Below are positions 8,203-16,903 of a stretch of 58,419 nucleotides of DNA, piece after piece (the stretch's first letter is position 1; each line of letters opens with the position of its first letter). The translations under genes were made by a program, and so were the position numbers. The notes below the pieces were generated by a model. The model saw nothing but the letters and a program-made list of their open reading frames with translations. It had not been told where the DNA came from and did not search any database. This DNA is from an uncultured Parabacteroides sp. (GTDB lineage Bacteria; Bacteroidota; Bacteroidia; Bacteroidales; Tannerellaceae), in NCBI GenBank assembly GCA_944325335.1, contig CALUZR010000017.1:1-58419 (forward strand), read 5' to 3'.

Positions 8203-10344
8203 TTATTTTACCAGCTTCAATTCATTGATCAGGCGCGGACATTGTCCCCACTTGTCGATCATGAAGAGGACGTAACGAATATCGACACCGATACAACGCT
8301 GAAGCTCCGGTTCGAAAGCAATATCGCCGCTCATGGCTTCCCAGTTGCCATCGAAGGCCAATCCGATGAGGCGTGCGTTCTTATCGAAGATCGGGCTCCC
8401 AGAGTTACCACCCGTGATATCATTATTCGTCAGGAAGCAAAGCTGAAGGTCGCCGTCCGCGTTGGCGTAAGGTCCGAAGTCTCGTTCTTTGATTAGATCG
8501 AGAATTTCAGGTTGTACAGCAAACTCGTCGCTCGTCGGATCTTGCTTTTCGAGGATACCCTTCTCAGTCGTGAAGTAGGTGTACCACGCCGCGTCGTAAG
8601 GACGATAGCCGCCAATGCTACCATAACTCATGCGCATGGTGAAGTTCGCGTCTGAATAGAAAGTCTTTTCCGGATACATTTCCATCAAACCGGCCAGGTA
8701 AAGACGTTCGCCCTGGATGATTTTGTCGGAAGCGTCGTTCATCTCTTGGCGCAGATTCAGCATGGCCACAAGCGAAGAGAGGCTGAGTTCAAACGCCGGG
8801 TCTTTCTTCAACTTGGCATTCTTCTTCGGATTGGCAATCAGCTCTACAATATTCTCGTACGAGAGGAGTTTGGTCTTCTTGAAGACGTCGGCCGCGTATT
8901 TCTTGTAATCGCCTTTATACTTCTTGTCTATTTTCGTGAATACATCCGGGAGATACTTGGCCGGAATGCGTTGTTTGGCGATTTGCATCATGGCGGCGAG
9001 CACCTCTTGGTCGAGCGTCGGTTCATAATCCTTGAAGAAAGGCTGGATGCGGTCTTCGAGGAAGATGCGACGTTCTTCAGCCGTAGAACCTTCCGGGTCA
9101 AAACTATTGACCATACGCGCCAAACCGACGATTTCCGTACCGCGCTCAAGGGATTCCATCAAATATACCAATGCGCGTTGGCATTCGTCCGACGAGGTAT
9201 ATCCCTCTTCCAATTGCTTCAATACGTTGCCGTATTTTGCTTTCCGCTGCGCGTCTTGCGCTACCCAGGCGGCAAAGGCTTTCTCTTGTTCTTGCTTACG
9301 GGCGATGACGCCGAGGCGTGCCAACCCCTTGTTCATACCAATGGAGTTCTTCCAGTAGTTCGAGCTGCCGGCATATTTGGAGGCGTATTTGATGCGGACG
9401 GCATCGCTGGCCGACATGGCACGTTTCCAGATATCCTGCTTGATGCCACGCACTTCGATGCGCGGTTCATTCTCGCTCTCGATGCGCTGCTGCACGCCCC
9501 ACGAGCAAAGGTAACGGCTCGTGCTGCCGGGGAAGCCGATCGTCATGGCATAATCCTTATCTGTATAGCCTTGCAGGGAGACTTCGGCCACGTATTTGGG
9601 TTGATACGGCTTATTCTCTTTCGCATATTCGGCCGGTTCGTTGTTCGCATTTGCATAAACGCGGAAGACAGAGAAGTCGCCCGTATGGCGCGGCCACATC
9701 CAGTTGTCCGTATCGCCTCCGAACTTACCTACCGACGAGGGCGGGGCAAATACCATGCGCACGTCGCGAAATACATTATATACCACCAAATAATATTTAT
9801 TATCCGAATAGAAAGGCACCACGCTGGCCGCCTTGAATTCGTCCGTACCGATCGAATCGCACAATACTTGGCCAATCGAATCGGCCGCCATCACGCGTTT
9901 ATATTCCTCACCGATGCCTTCGATTTCCGACACGATGCGGTCCGTCACGTCGATCGTCTCGCGCAAATAGCGGACGGTCAGTCCCGGCACGGGCAATTCC
10001 TCCTCTTTGCTTTGCGAAACGAATCCATCCTTCAAGTAATCATGTTCTACGCTGCTCAATTGTTGGATCGAACCATACCCGCAATGGTGGTTCGTGAAGA
10101 TCAAGCCTTCGTTTGAAACCGTAATGCCCGTACAGCCTCCGCCAAAGATGACTACCGCATTGGCCACGCACGGGTCGGTCTCGCTATACAATTGCTCATA
10201 CGAGGGATTGAATCCCAGTTCTTTCATGCGGGCGAGATTTTGTTTGTTCAGCTCTTTGAGTACCCACATGCCTTCGTCGGCGAATGCAGGCGTCAGGGCT
10301 AAACACCATAACAAAATGCTCCCCATAAGTCTTTTTAAATTCAT
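8203..10344 (-). CDS. S46 family dipeptidyl peptidase, DPP7-like
   Basis: 713 residues with a cleavable signal peptide (LALTPAFA then DEG), so periplasmic. S46 enzymes remove dipeptides from oligopeptides and feed amino-acid-fermenting Bacteroidetes. The serine-protease triad is visible: His in FTNHHCGYG (about residue 86), Asp in the TDNWMWPRHTGD region (about 213-222) and Ser in TGGNSGSP (about 649). In P. gingivalis DPP11 an Arg 18 residues after the catalytic Ser selects acidic P1 residues, and DPP7 has Gly there. Counting from the Ser here gives Gly (FDGNWEAM), which favours hydrophobic P1. The specificity call is inference. Confidence 0.92.
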   Translation of the reverse strand: MNLKRLMGSILLWCLALTPAFADEGMWVLKELNKQNLARMKELGFNPSYEQLYSETDPCVANAVVIFGGGCTGITVSNEGLIFTNHHCGYGSIQQLSSVEHDYLKDGFVSQSKEEELPVPGLTVRYLRETIDVTDRIVSEIEGIGEEYKRVMAADSIGQVLCDSIGTDEFKAASVVPFYSDNKYYLVVYNVFRDVRMVFAPPSSVGKFGGDTDNWMWPRHTGDFSVFRVYANANNEPAEYAKENKPYQPKYVAEVSLQGYTDKDYAMTIGFPGSTSRYLCSWGVQQRIESENEPRIEVRGIKQDIWKRAMSASDAVRIKYASKYAGSSNYWKNSIGMNKGLARLGVIARKQEQEKAFAAWVAQDAQRKAKYGNVLKQLEEGYTSSDECQRALVYLMESLERGTEIVGLARMVNSFDPEGSTAEERRIFLEDRIQPFFKDYEPTLDQEVLAAMMQIAKQRIPAKYLPDVFTKIDKKYKGDYKKYAADVFKKTKLLSYENIVELIANPKKNAKLKKDPAFELSLSSLVAMLNLRQEMNDASDKIIQGERLYLAGLMEMYPEKTFYSDANFTMRMSYGSIGGYRPYDAAWYTYFTTEKGILEKQDPTSDEFAVQPEILDLIKERDFGPYANADGDLQLCFLTNNDITGGNSGSPIFDKNARLIGLAFDGNWEAMSGDIAFEPELQRCIGVDIRYVLFMIDKWGQCPRLINELKLVK

Positions 10345-10384
10345 GTTGTCTTGTATGTTGATTAATATTCTTTTTTATTGGCTG

Positions 10385-10392
10385 CAAATGTA
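10385..10392 (-). promoter_or_regulatory. -7 box of the S46 peptidase gene (TACATTTG)
   Basis: Matches TAnnTTTG on the minus strand, 40 bp before the start codon and just outside the inverted-repeat element that starts at 10401. Confidence 0.55.
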
Positions 10393-10400
10393 CGAATTTT

Positions 10401-11115
10401 GTTCTTTTCTCTTGAAAGAAAAGAACCAAAAGTTCAAGGCTTACACTCCAGAGGCTACAAATTCGCTTCGTTCCGCTAAAATCTCGCAAACTCGCCTCCG
10501 GCTCAAACAGCGAGATTTCTTGACGCTCCACTCGGAATTTGCTTTACGCCTCTTCCGTTAGGCCAGGTTTCGCTTTACTTTTACTTTGCGCGAAGCTAGA
10601 TACTCAGTTTCTAGCGTGTCGCTGCGATGCGCGAAGCTAGATACTCAGTTTCTAGCGTGACGCTGCGCTGCGCGAAGCTAGATACTCAGTTTCTAGTGTG
10701 ACGCTGCGCTGCGTGAAGCTAGATACTCAGTTTCTAGCATGTCGCTGCGTTGCGTGAAGCTAGATACTCAGTTTCTAGCATGTCGCTACGCTGCGCGAAG
10801 CTAGATACTCAGTTTCTAGCGTGACGCTGCACTGCGTGAAGCTAGATACTCAGTTTCTAGCGTGACGCTGCGTTGCATGAAGCTAGATACTCAGTTTCTA
10901 GCGTGACGCTGCACTGCGTGAAGTTAGATACTCAGTTTCTGGCATCCAACTTGGCCTCGGCTGGTGAGCGTAAAGCGAGCGAGGGGAACGGAGCGGCCGG
11001 AAGCGCGGTTGTTTGAGCGAAGCGAGTTTCCGCGATTCCAGCGAAGTACAACGAACGAGTAGCGAAGCAGGCGCAGCCTTGAACTTTTGGTTCTTTTCTT
11101 TCAAGAGAAAAGAAC
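10401..11115. repeat. Inverted-repeat-bounded non-coding element containing array B
   Basis: The ends are perfect 41-bp inverted repeats (10401-10441 and 11075-11115), each itself partly palindromic (GTTCTTTTCT...AAGAAAAGAAC). Inside the ends the arms remain loosely complementary for about 100 bp more. The centre is array B. No supportable gene lies in these 715 bp; frames read here are low-complexity and differ in the two arms. No transposase and no obvious target duplication. Similar end sequences are, to my recollection, common between genes in Bacteroidetes genomes. Confidence 0.8.
10592..10943. repeat. Tandem array B: nine copies of a 41-bp unit with a 21-bp dyad
   Basis: Copies begin at 10592, 10633, 10674, 10715, 10756, 10797, 10838, 10879 and 10920, exactly 41 bp apart. 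Each holds the dyad GCTAGA-N9-TCTAGC, in which all pairs of the 21-bp block match except one T-T. Half a repeat away (20.5 bp) lies a second dyad, CGCTGCGCTGCG. Copies differ at a few sites, mainly in the second dyad. The last copy is diverged (GAAGTTAGA, TCTGGC). Confidence 0.95.
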
Positions 11116-11122
11116 GGAGAAC

Positions 11123-12619
11123 TCATTTGAAATATTTCCCGACATAAGGCAATTCGCGAAGCGGCAAATCGCGGCGGACAGTAATATATAGGTATAGGCA
11201 AAGCAACGCGGTGCGGTAAAGCAAACGGAGCCATTCCGATTCGATCGGCGCATACATACCTATTATATATAGGAAAGCCGCGAGCGAAAAGTAGATGCCG
11301 GCGGACTTCAGGTCGTAGGCTATCGGGTATTTCTTTTGTCCGATAAAATAAGAAAGCAGCATCATGAGCAGGTTGCATCCGAAAGATGCCCAGGCGCATG
11401 CCATATAGCCATACGTCGGCGCGAAGCATACGATAATCGCCACCGTGGCCGCGCATCCGATGATGGAGAAGTAAGCTCCCCATTGCGTCTGGTCGATGAG
11501 CTTATACCAGAAAGAGAGGTTGAAATAGATGCCGAAGAAGAACTCGCCCAGCATGACGATAGGTACCACTTGCAATCCTTCGTAATAACGGCTCCCGACG
11601 AAATACTTGATGATGTCAATATAAAACATCACGCCGAGGAAGATAAAGAGCGAGAAGATGATGAAATACTTCATCGCCTCGGAGTAAGCCCGCGTGTTCC
11701 CCTCGCTTTTATTCTTGGCAAAGATGAAGGGCTCGTAGGCATAGCGGAAGGCTTGGATGAACATCACCATCACGACCGCCACCTTGAAACAAGCGCCATA
11801 AATACCTAATTGGCGCATGGCCTCTACCTTATCGTCGAAAAGGAGCGGGAAAAGGATTTTGTCCGCCGTTTGATTGAAGATACCGGCAATGCCCAAGATT
11901 AGAATCGGGAAGGAATACTTCAGGATTTCCTTTTGCAATGTCCAGTTCGGGCGGGATTGGAATCCCGGTTTCATCGAAGGAAGGAGGCAAAGGAGCGTCA
12001 CGCCTGTGGTAATCACATTCGCCACAAACACATATCCCACGCCATAATCTGGCCGGTAGAACCAATCCACCGCCCCCGGCATCCGTGCATGAAGGTAAGG
12101 GCAAATGAGCAAGAAGAAAATATTCAAGAAGATGTTGAGAAAGATATTCAGCATCTTAATCCCCGCAAAGCGATACGCCTGCCCTGCATAACGAAGGTAA
12201 GCAAACGGAATGCAACAAAAGGCATCGATGGCCGTGACGACCAGCATCATCCCCAAGAACTCCAATGGGGCGTGATATTCCAATGCGGAAGCAATCGGAC
12301 GTAAGAAAAGTAAGACGAGCAGGATAAACGCCGAAGCCAATCCGCCGACCCACGCCATGACCGTAGCATAGACGCGCATCGGCTCCGTCTCTTCCTTTTT
12401 ATTGATAAAGCGGAAGAAGCCGGTCTCCATGCCGCACGTGAGGAGGACCAAAAGCAACGCCACCCAGCCATAGAGATTTGTAATGATACCGAAATCGCCC
12501 GTATCGACGAACACGCGCGTGTACATCGGGACCAATAGCCAGTTGAGGAATCGCCCGATGATGCTGCTCAATCCATATATCGCGGTCTCTTTTGCCAACC
12601 GCTTCATGCCGTTTGCCAT
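11123..12619 (-). CDS. Polysaccharide flippase (Wzx/MurJ-like, MOP superfamily)
   Basis: 498 residues with about 12-14 hydrophobic segments over the whole length and an N-terminal amphipathic start (ETAIYGLSSIIGRFLNWLL) typical of Bacteroidetes oligosaccharide flippases. It would move lipid-linked oligosaccharides across the inner membrane. The ATG at 12619 lies 2 bp after the ruvB stop codon, which argues for this start over the upstream in-frame one at 12652, and for co-transcription with ruvB. No glycosyltransferases are next to it, so the cargo is unknown. Confidence 0.88.
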   Translation of the reverse strand: MANGMKRLAKETAIYGLSSIIGRFLNWLLVPMYTRVFVDTGDFGIITNLYGWVALLLVLLTCGMETGFFRFINKKEETEPMRVYATVMAWVGGLASAFILLVLLFLRPIASALEYHAPLEFLGMMLVVTAIDAFCCIPFAYLRYAGQAYRFAGIKMLNIFLNIFLNIFFLLICPYLHARMPGAVDWFYRPDYGVGYVFVANVITTGVTLLCLLPSMKPGFQSRPNWTLQKEILKYSFPILILGIAGIFNQTADKILFPLLFDDKVEAMRQLGIYGACFKVAVVMVMFIQAFRYAYEPFIFAKNKSEGNTRAYSEAMKYFIIFSLFIFLGVMFYIDIIKYFVGSRYYEGLQVVPIVMLGEFFFGIYFNLSFWYKLIDQTQWGAYFSIIGCAATVAIIVCFAPTYGYMACAWASFGCNLLMMLLSYFIGQKKYPIAYDLKSAGIYFSLAAFLYIIGMYAPIESEWLRLLYRTALLCLYLYITVRRDLPLRELPYVGKYFK

Positions 12620-12621
12620 AC

Positions 12622-13650
12622 TTAAAACAATGTGCCTTGTCCGTCTCCCCAATCGTGTGTCCGTCCGAGGTGCTGGTATGCCAGTTCGGTGACTTCCCTT
12701 CCGCGCGGTGTCCGTTTCAGGAATCCCTCTTTGATGAGGAAGGGTTCATATACCTCCTCAAGCGTGCCGGGGTCTTCGCCTAATGCCGTAGCAATGGTGG
12801 TAAGTCCGACCGGGCCGCCCTTGAACTTATCGATCAGGGTGGTTAATAATTTATTGTCTATTTGGTCTAATCCATATCGATCGATATTCAATGCTTCGAG
12901 CGCATAGCATGCAATCGCTTTGTCTACCCGTCCGCTTCCTTTTACTTGGGCGAAATCGCGCACGCGGCGGAGCAGGGCGTTGGCAATACGGGGCGTCCCG
13001 CGGCTTCGTGAGGCAATCTCCTTGGCCGCCTCCAATTCGCAATGCACATTCAGGATGTCCGCACTCCGAAGGACAATCCGCGTCAACGTCTCTACGTCGT
13101 AGTATTCCAAATGCAGGTTGATGCCGAAACGCGCCCGAAGCGGACTGGTCAGCAAACCACTGCGCGTCGTAGCCCCTACCAACGTGAAAGGAGCCAAATC
13201 GATTTGGATGGAGCGTGCACTCGGCCCTTTATCGATCATGATGTCGATGCGATAATCCTCCATGGCCGAGTAAAGATACTCCTCCACGACGGGACTCAGG
13301 CGATGGATCTCGTCAATAAACAAGACGTCGTTCTTTTCGAGCGAGGTCAATACGCCCGCCAAATCTCCTGGCTTGTCCAACACCGGACCGGAGGTCACCT
13401 TAAATCCCACGCCCAGCTCGTTCGCAATGATGTTCGATAGAGTCGTTTTTCCCAATCCGGGAGGTCCGTGAAGCAACACATGGTCGAGCGCTTCCTTGCG
13501 CATCCGTGCCGCCATGACAAACACCTTCAAGTTTTCGACCACCTTCGCCTGCCCGCTAAAATCGCGAAACGAAAGCGGACGGAGCGCATTCTCGTATTCG
13601 CGTTCGCTTTCCGGCATCCGTGCATCTCGTATGTCAAATTCGTCTTCCAT
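12622..13650 (-). CDS. ruvB: Holliday junction branch-migration helicase RuvB
   Basis: 342 residues, standard length. AAA+ ATPase that drives branch migration with RuvA during recombinational repair. Walker A is [11 protein letters not shown] (near residue 65), Walker [10 protein letters not shown], sensor [18 protein letters not shown]. The C-terminal winged-helix domain ends with [20 protein letters not shown]. The flippase gene follows 2 bp later. A -7 box lies upstream at 13674-13681. Confidence 0.98.
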   Translation of the reverse strand: MEDEFDIRDARMPESEREYENALRPLSFRDFSGQAKVVENLKVFVMAARMRKEALDHVLLHGPPGLGKTTLSNIIANELGVGFKVTSGPVLDKPGDLAGVLTSLEKNDVLFIDEIHRLSPVVEEYLYSAMEDYRIDIMIDKGPSARSIQIDLAPFTLVGATTRSGLLTSPLRARFGINLHLEYYDVETLTRIVLRSADILNVHCELEAAKEIASRSRGTPRIANALLRRVRDFAQVKGSGRVDKAIACYALEALNIDRYGLDQIDNKLLTTLIDKFKGGPVGLTTIATALGEDPGTLEEVYEPFLIKEGFLKRTPRGREVTELAYQHLGRTHDWGDGQGTLF

Positions 13651-13673
13651 TTCTTTTTTGTGTTATCGACTTG

Positions 13674-13681
13674 CAAATGTA
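13674..13681 (-). promoter_or_regulatory. -7 box of ruvB (TACATTTG)
   Basis: TAnnTTTG match on the minus strand 23 bp before the ruvB start. Confidence 0.5.
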
Positions 13682-13734
13682 CATAAAATTCCCCGTATCC
13701 CCATCTAAAAATCATTTATCGCCGATATGTGATG

Positions 13735-13815
13735 GATTTATAACTATAAACGGAAAGATTTATAACGATGAAAGGAAGATTTCATCGGTATAAAAGGGAG
13801 ATTTCATGCCTGCCT
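13735..13815. repeat. Array C: 21-22-bp repeat in a divergent promoter region
   Basis: GATTT starts at 13735, 13757, 13778 and 13800 (steps 22, 21, 22). The first copy is the palindrome TTTATAACTATAAA (13737-13750). Copies 2 and 3 are inverted repeats of each other (13759-13773 and 13780-13794, one mismatch). It lies between divergent ruvB and the methyltransferase gene. A related sequence, again containing TTTATAACTATAA, lies at 19562. Confidence 0.6.
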
Positions 13816-13829
13816 TTTTCTTTTTTTCG

Positions 13830-13837
13830 TACCTTTG
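13830..13837 (+). promoter_or_regulatory. -7 box of the methyltransferase gene (TACCTTTG)
   Basis: TAnnTTTG match 23 bp before the ATG at 13860, just after array C. Confidence 0.6.
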
Positions 13838-13859
13838 CGCGTAGATTTAGATTCGAAAA

Positions 13860-14591
13860 ATGAATTTGCTTCCGAAGAAAAACACGTGGCGGAAAACGAT
13901 TCTCTTTTACCGCTTCTTGCGCTATCGCAAAGGGTTTGGCGTACATTCCCCGTTTGCCTTCGCACTCATTACGCGCGTCATCAACGAGCGGTGGGGGTTT
14001 TATTGCTATGACGATATCGAATTAATACGAAGGCAATTGGTGCATAAAGGAAGCACGGGCGTACGTCGTGAAATCAAACGTTCGCATGGGCAATTGCTTT
14101 TCCGGGTTGTCAATTATTTCAAGCCGAAACGGATCCTGCAAATCGGTTCGCCGGCTGGTATTGCTACGCTTTATCTTACCTCGTATGCTTTCGATATCCA
14201 ATGCATCGCGCTCGAAGCAGATGCCGAATCGGCCCGGGAAACGGCGTGGTGCGTGCGGAAATATGCCCATGCGCCGGCCGAAGTCCTTGCGGGTGATTAC
14301 AAGGAAACTTTGCCCCAAGCCTTGCAAAAGCTCGGGACGCTCGATTTTGCCTTTTTCCATGCCGCTTCCCGAAAGGGCGAGAACCGTGCGTGGGTTGAAG
14401 AAGCGTTGAAGCATATCCATCCCGATTCGGTGTTTTTCTTCGAAGGAATCCGGGCGAATGCCGAGATGCGCCAACTCTGGAAGGAGCTTTGCTTACGGCC
14501 CGAAGTCATTCTTAGTTTCGACCTTTACAACATCGGCCTTCTCTTCTTCAATCCGCGTTTGCACAAGCAGAATTACATCGTCTATTTCTAA
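13860..14591 (+). CDS. Class I SAM-dependent methyltransferase-like protein
   Basis: 243 residues. A Rossmann methyltransferase fold is suggested by RILQIGSPAGIATLYL (SAM-binding glycine loop, near residue 93), QCIALEADAESA (acidic residue after strand 2) and LDFAFFHAA (strand 4), the layout of O-methyltransferases. The N-terminal part (YRKGFGVHSPFAFALI) is conserved in Bacteroidetes versions. The substrate is unknown. It has its own -7 box and stands alone, followed by the blaI-type unit. Confidence 0.75.
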   Translation: MNLLPKKNTWRKTILFYRFLRYRKGFGVHSPFAFALITRVINERWGFYCYDDIELIRRQLVHKGSTGVRREIKRSHGQLLFRVVNYFKPKRILQIGSPAGIATLYLTSYAFDIQCIALEADAESARETAWCVRKYAHAPAEVLAGDYKETLPQALQKLGTLDFAFFHAASRKGENRAWVEEALKHIHPDSVFFFEGIRANAEMRQLWKELCLRPEVILSFDLYNIGLLFFNPRLHKQNYIVYF

Positions 14592-14650
14592 GAGCACTCT
14601 CTTTTGATTTATTTAACCATATTCTTTCCCTTACTATTACGAAAACTTCG

Positions 14651-14658
14651 TAGATTTG
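14651..14658 (+). promoter_or_regulatory. -7 box of the BlaI/M56 operon (TAGATTTG)
   Basis: TAnnTTTG match 29 bp before the ATG at 14688. BlaI-type repressors usually bind dyads near their own promoter, but no clear dyad was seen here. Confidence 0.5.
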
Positions 14659-14687
14659 CGACATAATCGTAAATAAGAAGGAATGAT

Positions 14688-15047
14688 ATGGAAAAGTTGA
14701 CAACACAAGAGGAAGCAGCGATGCGCTTGATTTGGGAAATCGGACCGTGCGTCGTGCGTACGCTTCAAGAGCAATATCCAGAGCCGAAGCCGCCCTATAC
14801 GACGTTGGCGTCTATTGTAAAGAATTTAGAGAGGAAGAAATATGTGCGGAGTCGCCGGTGTGGAAATGTGTATGAATATTTCCCCCTTGTCGAGCCGGAA
14901 GAATACAAGAAGGCGTTCATGAAGGAGGCCGTCTCGAATCTCTTCTCGAATTCCTACAAAGAGCTGGTCTCTTTCTTTGCGAAAGAGGAGAAAATCTCGG
15001 CGAAGGATTTGCGAGAGATTATCGACATGATTGAATCCCAGAAGTAA
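14688..15047 (+). CDS. BlaI/MecI/CopY family repressor
   Basis: 119 residues, a winged-helix repressor with the family start (LTTQEEAAMRLIWEIGP), wing region (KNLERKKYVRSRRCGNVYEYFPL) and C-terminal dimerisation helices. In classical systems it is cleaved when the M56 partner senses a signal. The M56 gene starts 24 bp downstream, so the two form a sensor-repressor pair. There is no beta-lactamase nearby, so the regulon is probably envelope-related rather than resistance; this is inference. Confidence 0.92.
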   Translation: MEKLTTQEEAAMRLIWEIGPCVVRTLQEQYPEPKPPYTTLASIVKNLERKKYVRSRRCGNVYEYFPLVEPEEYKKAFMKEAVSNLFSNSYKELVSFFAKEEKISAKDLREIIDMIESQK

Positions 15048-15071
15048 AATTCCTATACATTATATTATAAT

Positions 15072-16562
15072 ATGGAAGCTACCTTATTCTATTTCTTGAA
15101 AGTGAACGTGGCGTTGGTGCTTTTCTACGCCTTCTATCGCTTGTTGTTCACCCGCGATACGTTCTTTGGCATACGCCGCGCGTTGCTCAACCTATTTTGG
15201 ATATTGGCATTTGCGTATCCATTTTTAGATAACATCACGTGGATGGTGAGCGAACCGCATCCCGTACTCGAAGCGGCGGTGCAAAACTATGTAGCTTGGC
15301 TTCCGGAGGTTATCGTTCAGTCCGAAGGGAATCGGGAGCTGTTCGCGTGGCCGCTTTGGGTGATGTTGTACGGAGGTGTGACGGGATTGCTCTTCCTTCG
15401 CTTCGCTATTCAATTGGGAGGAATTCTTCATCTGGCATTTACTTCTACACCAAGCGAGATAGATGGTGTACGCGTGCGATTGCTTTCCACGCCTTCCGGC
15501 CCTTTCTCCTTCTTCGGTTGGATATTCATTCACCCAGAAGCGCATTCGGAGAAAGAATTGGCAGAGATTTTGATTCATGAGGCTACCCATGCACGGGAAG
15601 GCCATTCGTGGGATATCTTGCTCTCGGAACTTATTACGTGCCTCTGTTGGGCAAATCCGTTCGTTTGGCTTTTAAAACGCGAGGTTCGATACAATTTGGA
15701 GTACTTGGCGGATGCTTCGGTCCTTCGCGCCGGGTGCGATGGAAAGACTTATCAATACCATCTTTTGGGGTTGGCATATCATAAGGCTGCAGCTACTTTA
15801 TATACTCATTTCAATGTTGTACCATTAAAAAACAGAATTCGTATGATGAACAAACAACCTTCTCAAAGAATTGGGATAGCAAAACTCTTTTTGCTCTTCC
15901 CGTTGTTGGCTTGCCTTTTGCTTTTAAGTAATTGCAAACCGAGTAATAAACAAGCGGCCGATGCAGACGGACGGATTTCAGTTTCCGCTTTCGTGACGGA
16001 TGATCAAGGTCCTGTCGTCGGCGCCAATGTGATTATCAAAGGAACGGCCGAAGGCACACTTACCGACCTCGATGGCCGCTTCACCCTCTCTGCTCCAGAA
16101 AACGGGACACTTCTCATCGCTTTTCCAGATTATAAGCCGAAAGAGATAGCCGTAGAAGATATCCAGCAAGAGATGAAAATCAAATTGGATCCGGAACAAA
16201 CGCCTGCGGTAAGCGTCACGCCTGACGGGAAAACCTCGATCGAAGAAGAGGTCTTTACCGTTGTGGAAGAACAACCCGAATTCCCTGGCGGTACCAAGGC
16301 GTTGCTCAATTACCTCTCGAAGAATATCAAGTACCCGACTATCGCACAAGAAAATGGTATCCAAGGGCGTGTCGTGCTAAGCTTTATTGTCCGCAAGGAT
16401 GGTTCGGTTTCGGATATTGAAATCGTGCGCGGCGTCGATCCGGTGTTGGACCAAGAGGCCGTCCGCGTCGTAAAGGCAATGCCGAAATGGAAGCCTGGAA
16501 AACAGAAAGGCGTAGTGGTGAATGTAAAATATGTCCTGCCCGTCATGTTCCGCCTCCAGTAA
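15072..16562 (+). CDS. BlaR1-like M56 metallopeptidase fused to a carboxypeptidase-regulatory-like domain and a TonB C-terminal domain
   Basis: 496 residues. The N-terminal membrane part (about 1-290) carries the zinc motif HEATH near residue 170 and membrane segments at about 5-25, 35-55, 95-115 and 275-292. Then comes a Bacteroidetes beta-sandwich of the CarboxypepD_reg type (about 305-375; GANVIIKGTAEGTLTDLDG), and a TonB C-terminal domain (about 400-496; EFPGGTKALLNYLSKNIKYP, IVRKDGSVSDIEIVRG). Classical BlaR1 ends in a penicillin-binding sensor; here the sensor is replaced by domains that usually contact outer-membrane receptors or envelope partners. It pairs with the BlaI gene upstream. 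Confidence 0.9.
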   Translation: MEATLFYFLKVNVALVLFYAFYRLLFTRDTFFGIRRALLNLFWILAFAYPFLDNITWMVSEPHPVLEAAVQNYVAWLPEVIVQSEGNRELFAWPLWVMLYGGVTGLLFLRFAIQLGGILHLAFTSTPSEIDGVRVRLLSTPSGPFSFFGWIFIHPEAHSEKELAEILIHEATHAREGHSWDILLSELITCLCWANPFVWLLKREVRYNLEYLADASVLRAGCDGKTYQYHLLGLAYHKAAATLYTHFNVVPLKNRIRMMNKQPSQRIGIAKLFLLFPLLACLLLLSNCKPSNKQAADADGRISVSAFVTDDQGPVVGANVIIKGTAEGTLTDLDGRFTLSAPENGTLLIAFPDYKPKEIAVEDIQQEMKIKLDPEQTPAVSVTPDGKTSIEEEVFTVVEEQPEFPGGTKALLNYLSKNIKYPTIAQENGIQGRVVLSFIVRKDGSVSDIEIVRGVDPVLDQEAVRVVKAMPKWKPGKQKGVVVNVKYVLPVMFRLQ

Positions 16563-16590
16563 GACTTGTTCTGAACATTTAGTGTTGATC

Positions 16591-16641
16591 GCCTGCCTTT
16601 TTCCGCTTTTCATGCCTATTGCGTAACGAAAAAAGGCGGGC
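16591..16641 (+). terminator. Terminator of the BlaI/M56 operon
   Basis: Arms GCCTGCCTTTTTCCG (16591-16605) and CGAAAAAAGGCGGGC (16627-16641) pair almost fully and are followed by TTTCTTTTTT. Confidence 0.75.
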
Positions 16642-16668
16642 TTTCTTTTTTATTCTCCATTATTTGTT

Positions 16669-16676
16669 TACTTTTG
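16669..16676 (+). promoter_or_regulatory. -7 box of the PspC operon (TACTTTTG)
   Basis: TAnnTTTG match 31 bp before the ATG at 16708. Confidence 0.5.
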
Positions 16677-16707
16677 TGGTATATTTTAAATACAAAATAG
16701 ACATATC

Positions 16708-16902
16708 ATGGAAGAAAAGAAAAAACTCACCCGCTCGGACAATAAGATGGTGGGCGGCGTATGTGCCGGGATTGGCGAATATTTAGGTATTGACCCGACG
16801 ATTGTTCGCATTATATATGTATTGATGATCTTTTTTGCCGGTTTCGGTATCATTTTATATTTGATTTTGTGGCTGATTATGCCTGCAAAACCTATTCAAT
16901 AA
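16708..16902 (+). CDS. PspC domain protein
   Basis: 64 residues, a stand-alone PspC domain: KKLTRSDNKMVGGVCAGIGEYLGIDPTIVR motif region followed by one membrane helix (VLMIFFAGFGIILYLILWLIM). PspC proteins sense envelope stress in proteobacteria; the short Bacteroidetes versions are not characterised. The next gene begins 2 bp after its stop, so they are co-transcribed. Confidence 0.9.
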   Translation: MEEKKKLTRSDNKMVGGVCAGIGEYLGIDPTIVRIIYVLMIFFAGFGIILYLILWLIMPAKPIQ

Positions 16903-16903
16903 A

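Noticed and set aside
8746..10116. 456-codon frame antisense to the S46 peptidase
   Set aside because: Mirror of a well-supported gene. The product is His/Arg/Phe-rich, as is usual for antisense frames in this GC range.
10094..10561. 155-codon plus-strand frame and a similar minus-strand frame at 10898-11104
   Set aside because: They read through the arms of the inverted-repeat element or antisense to the S46 gene; the similarity of the two products comes from the inverted repeat.
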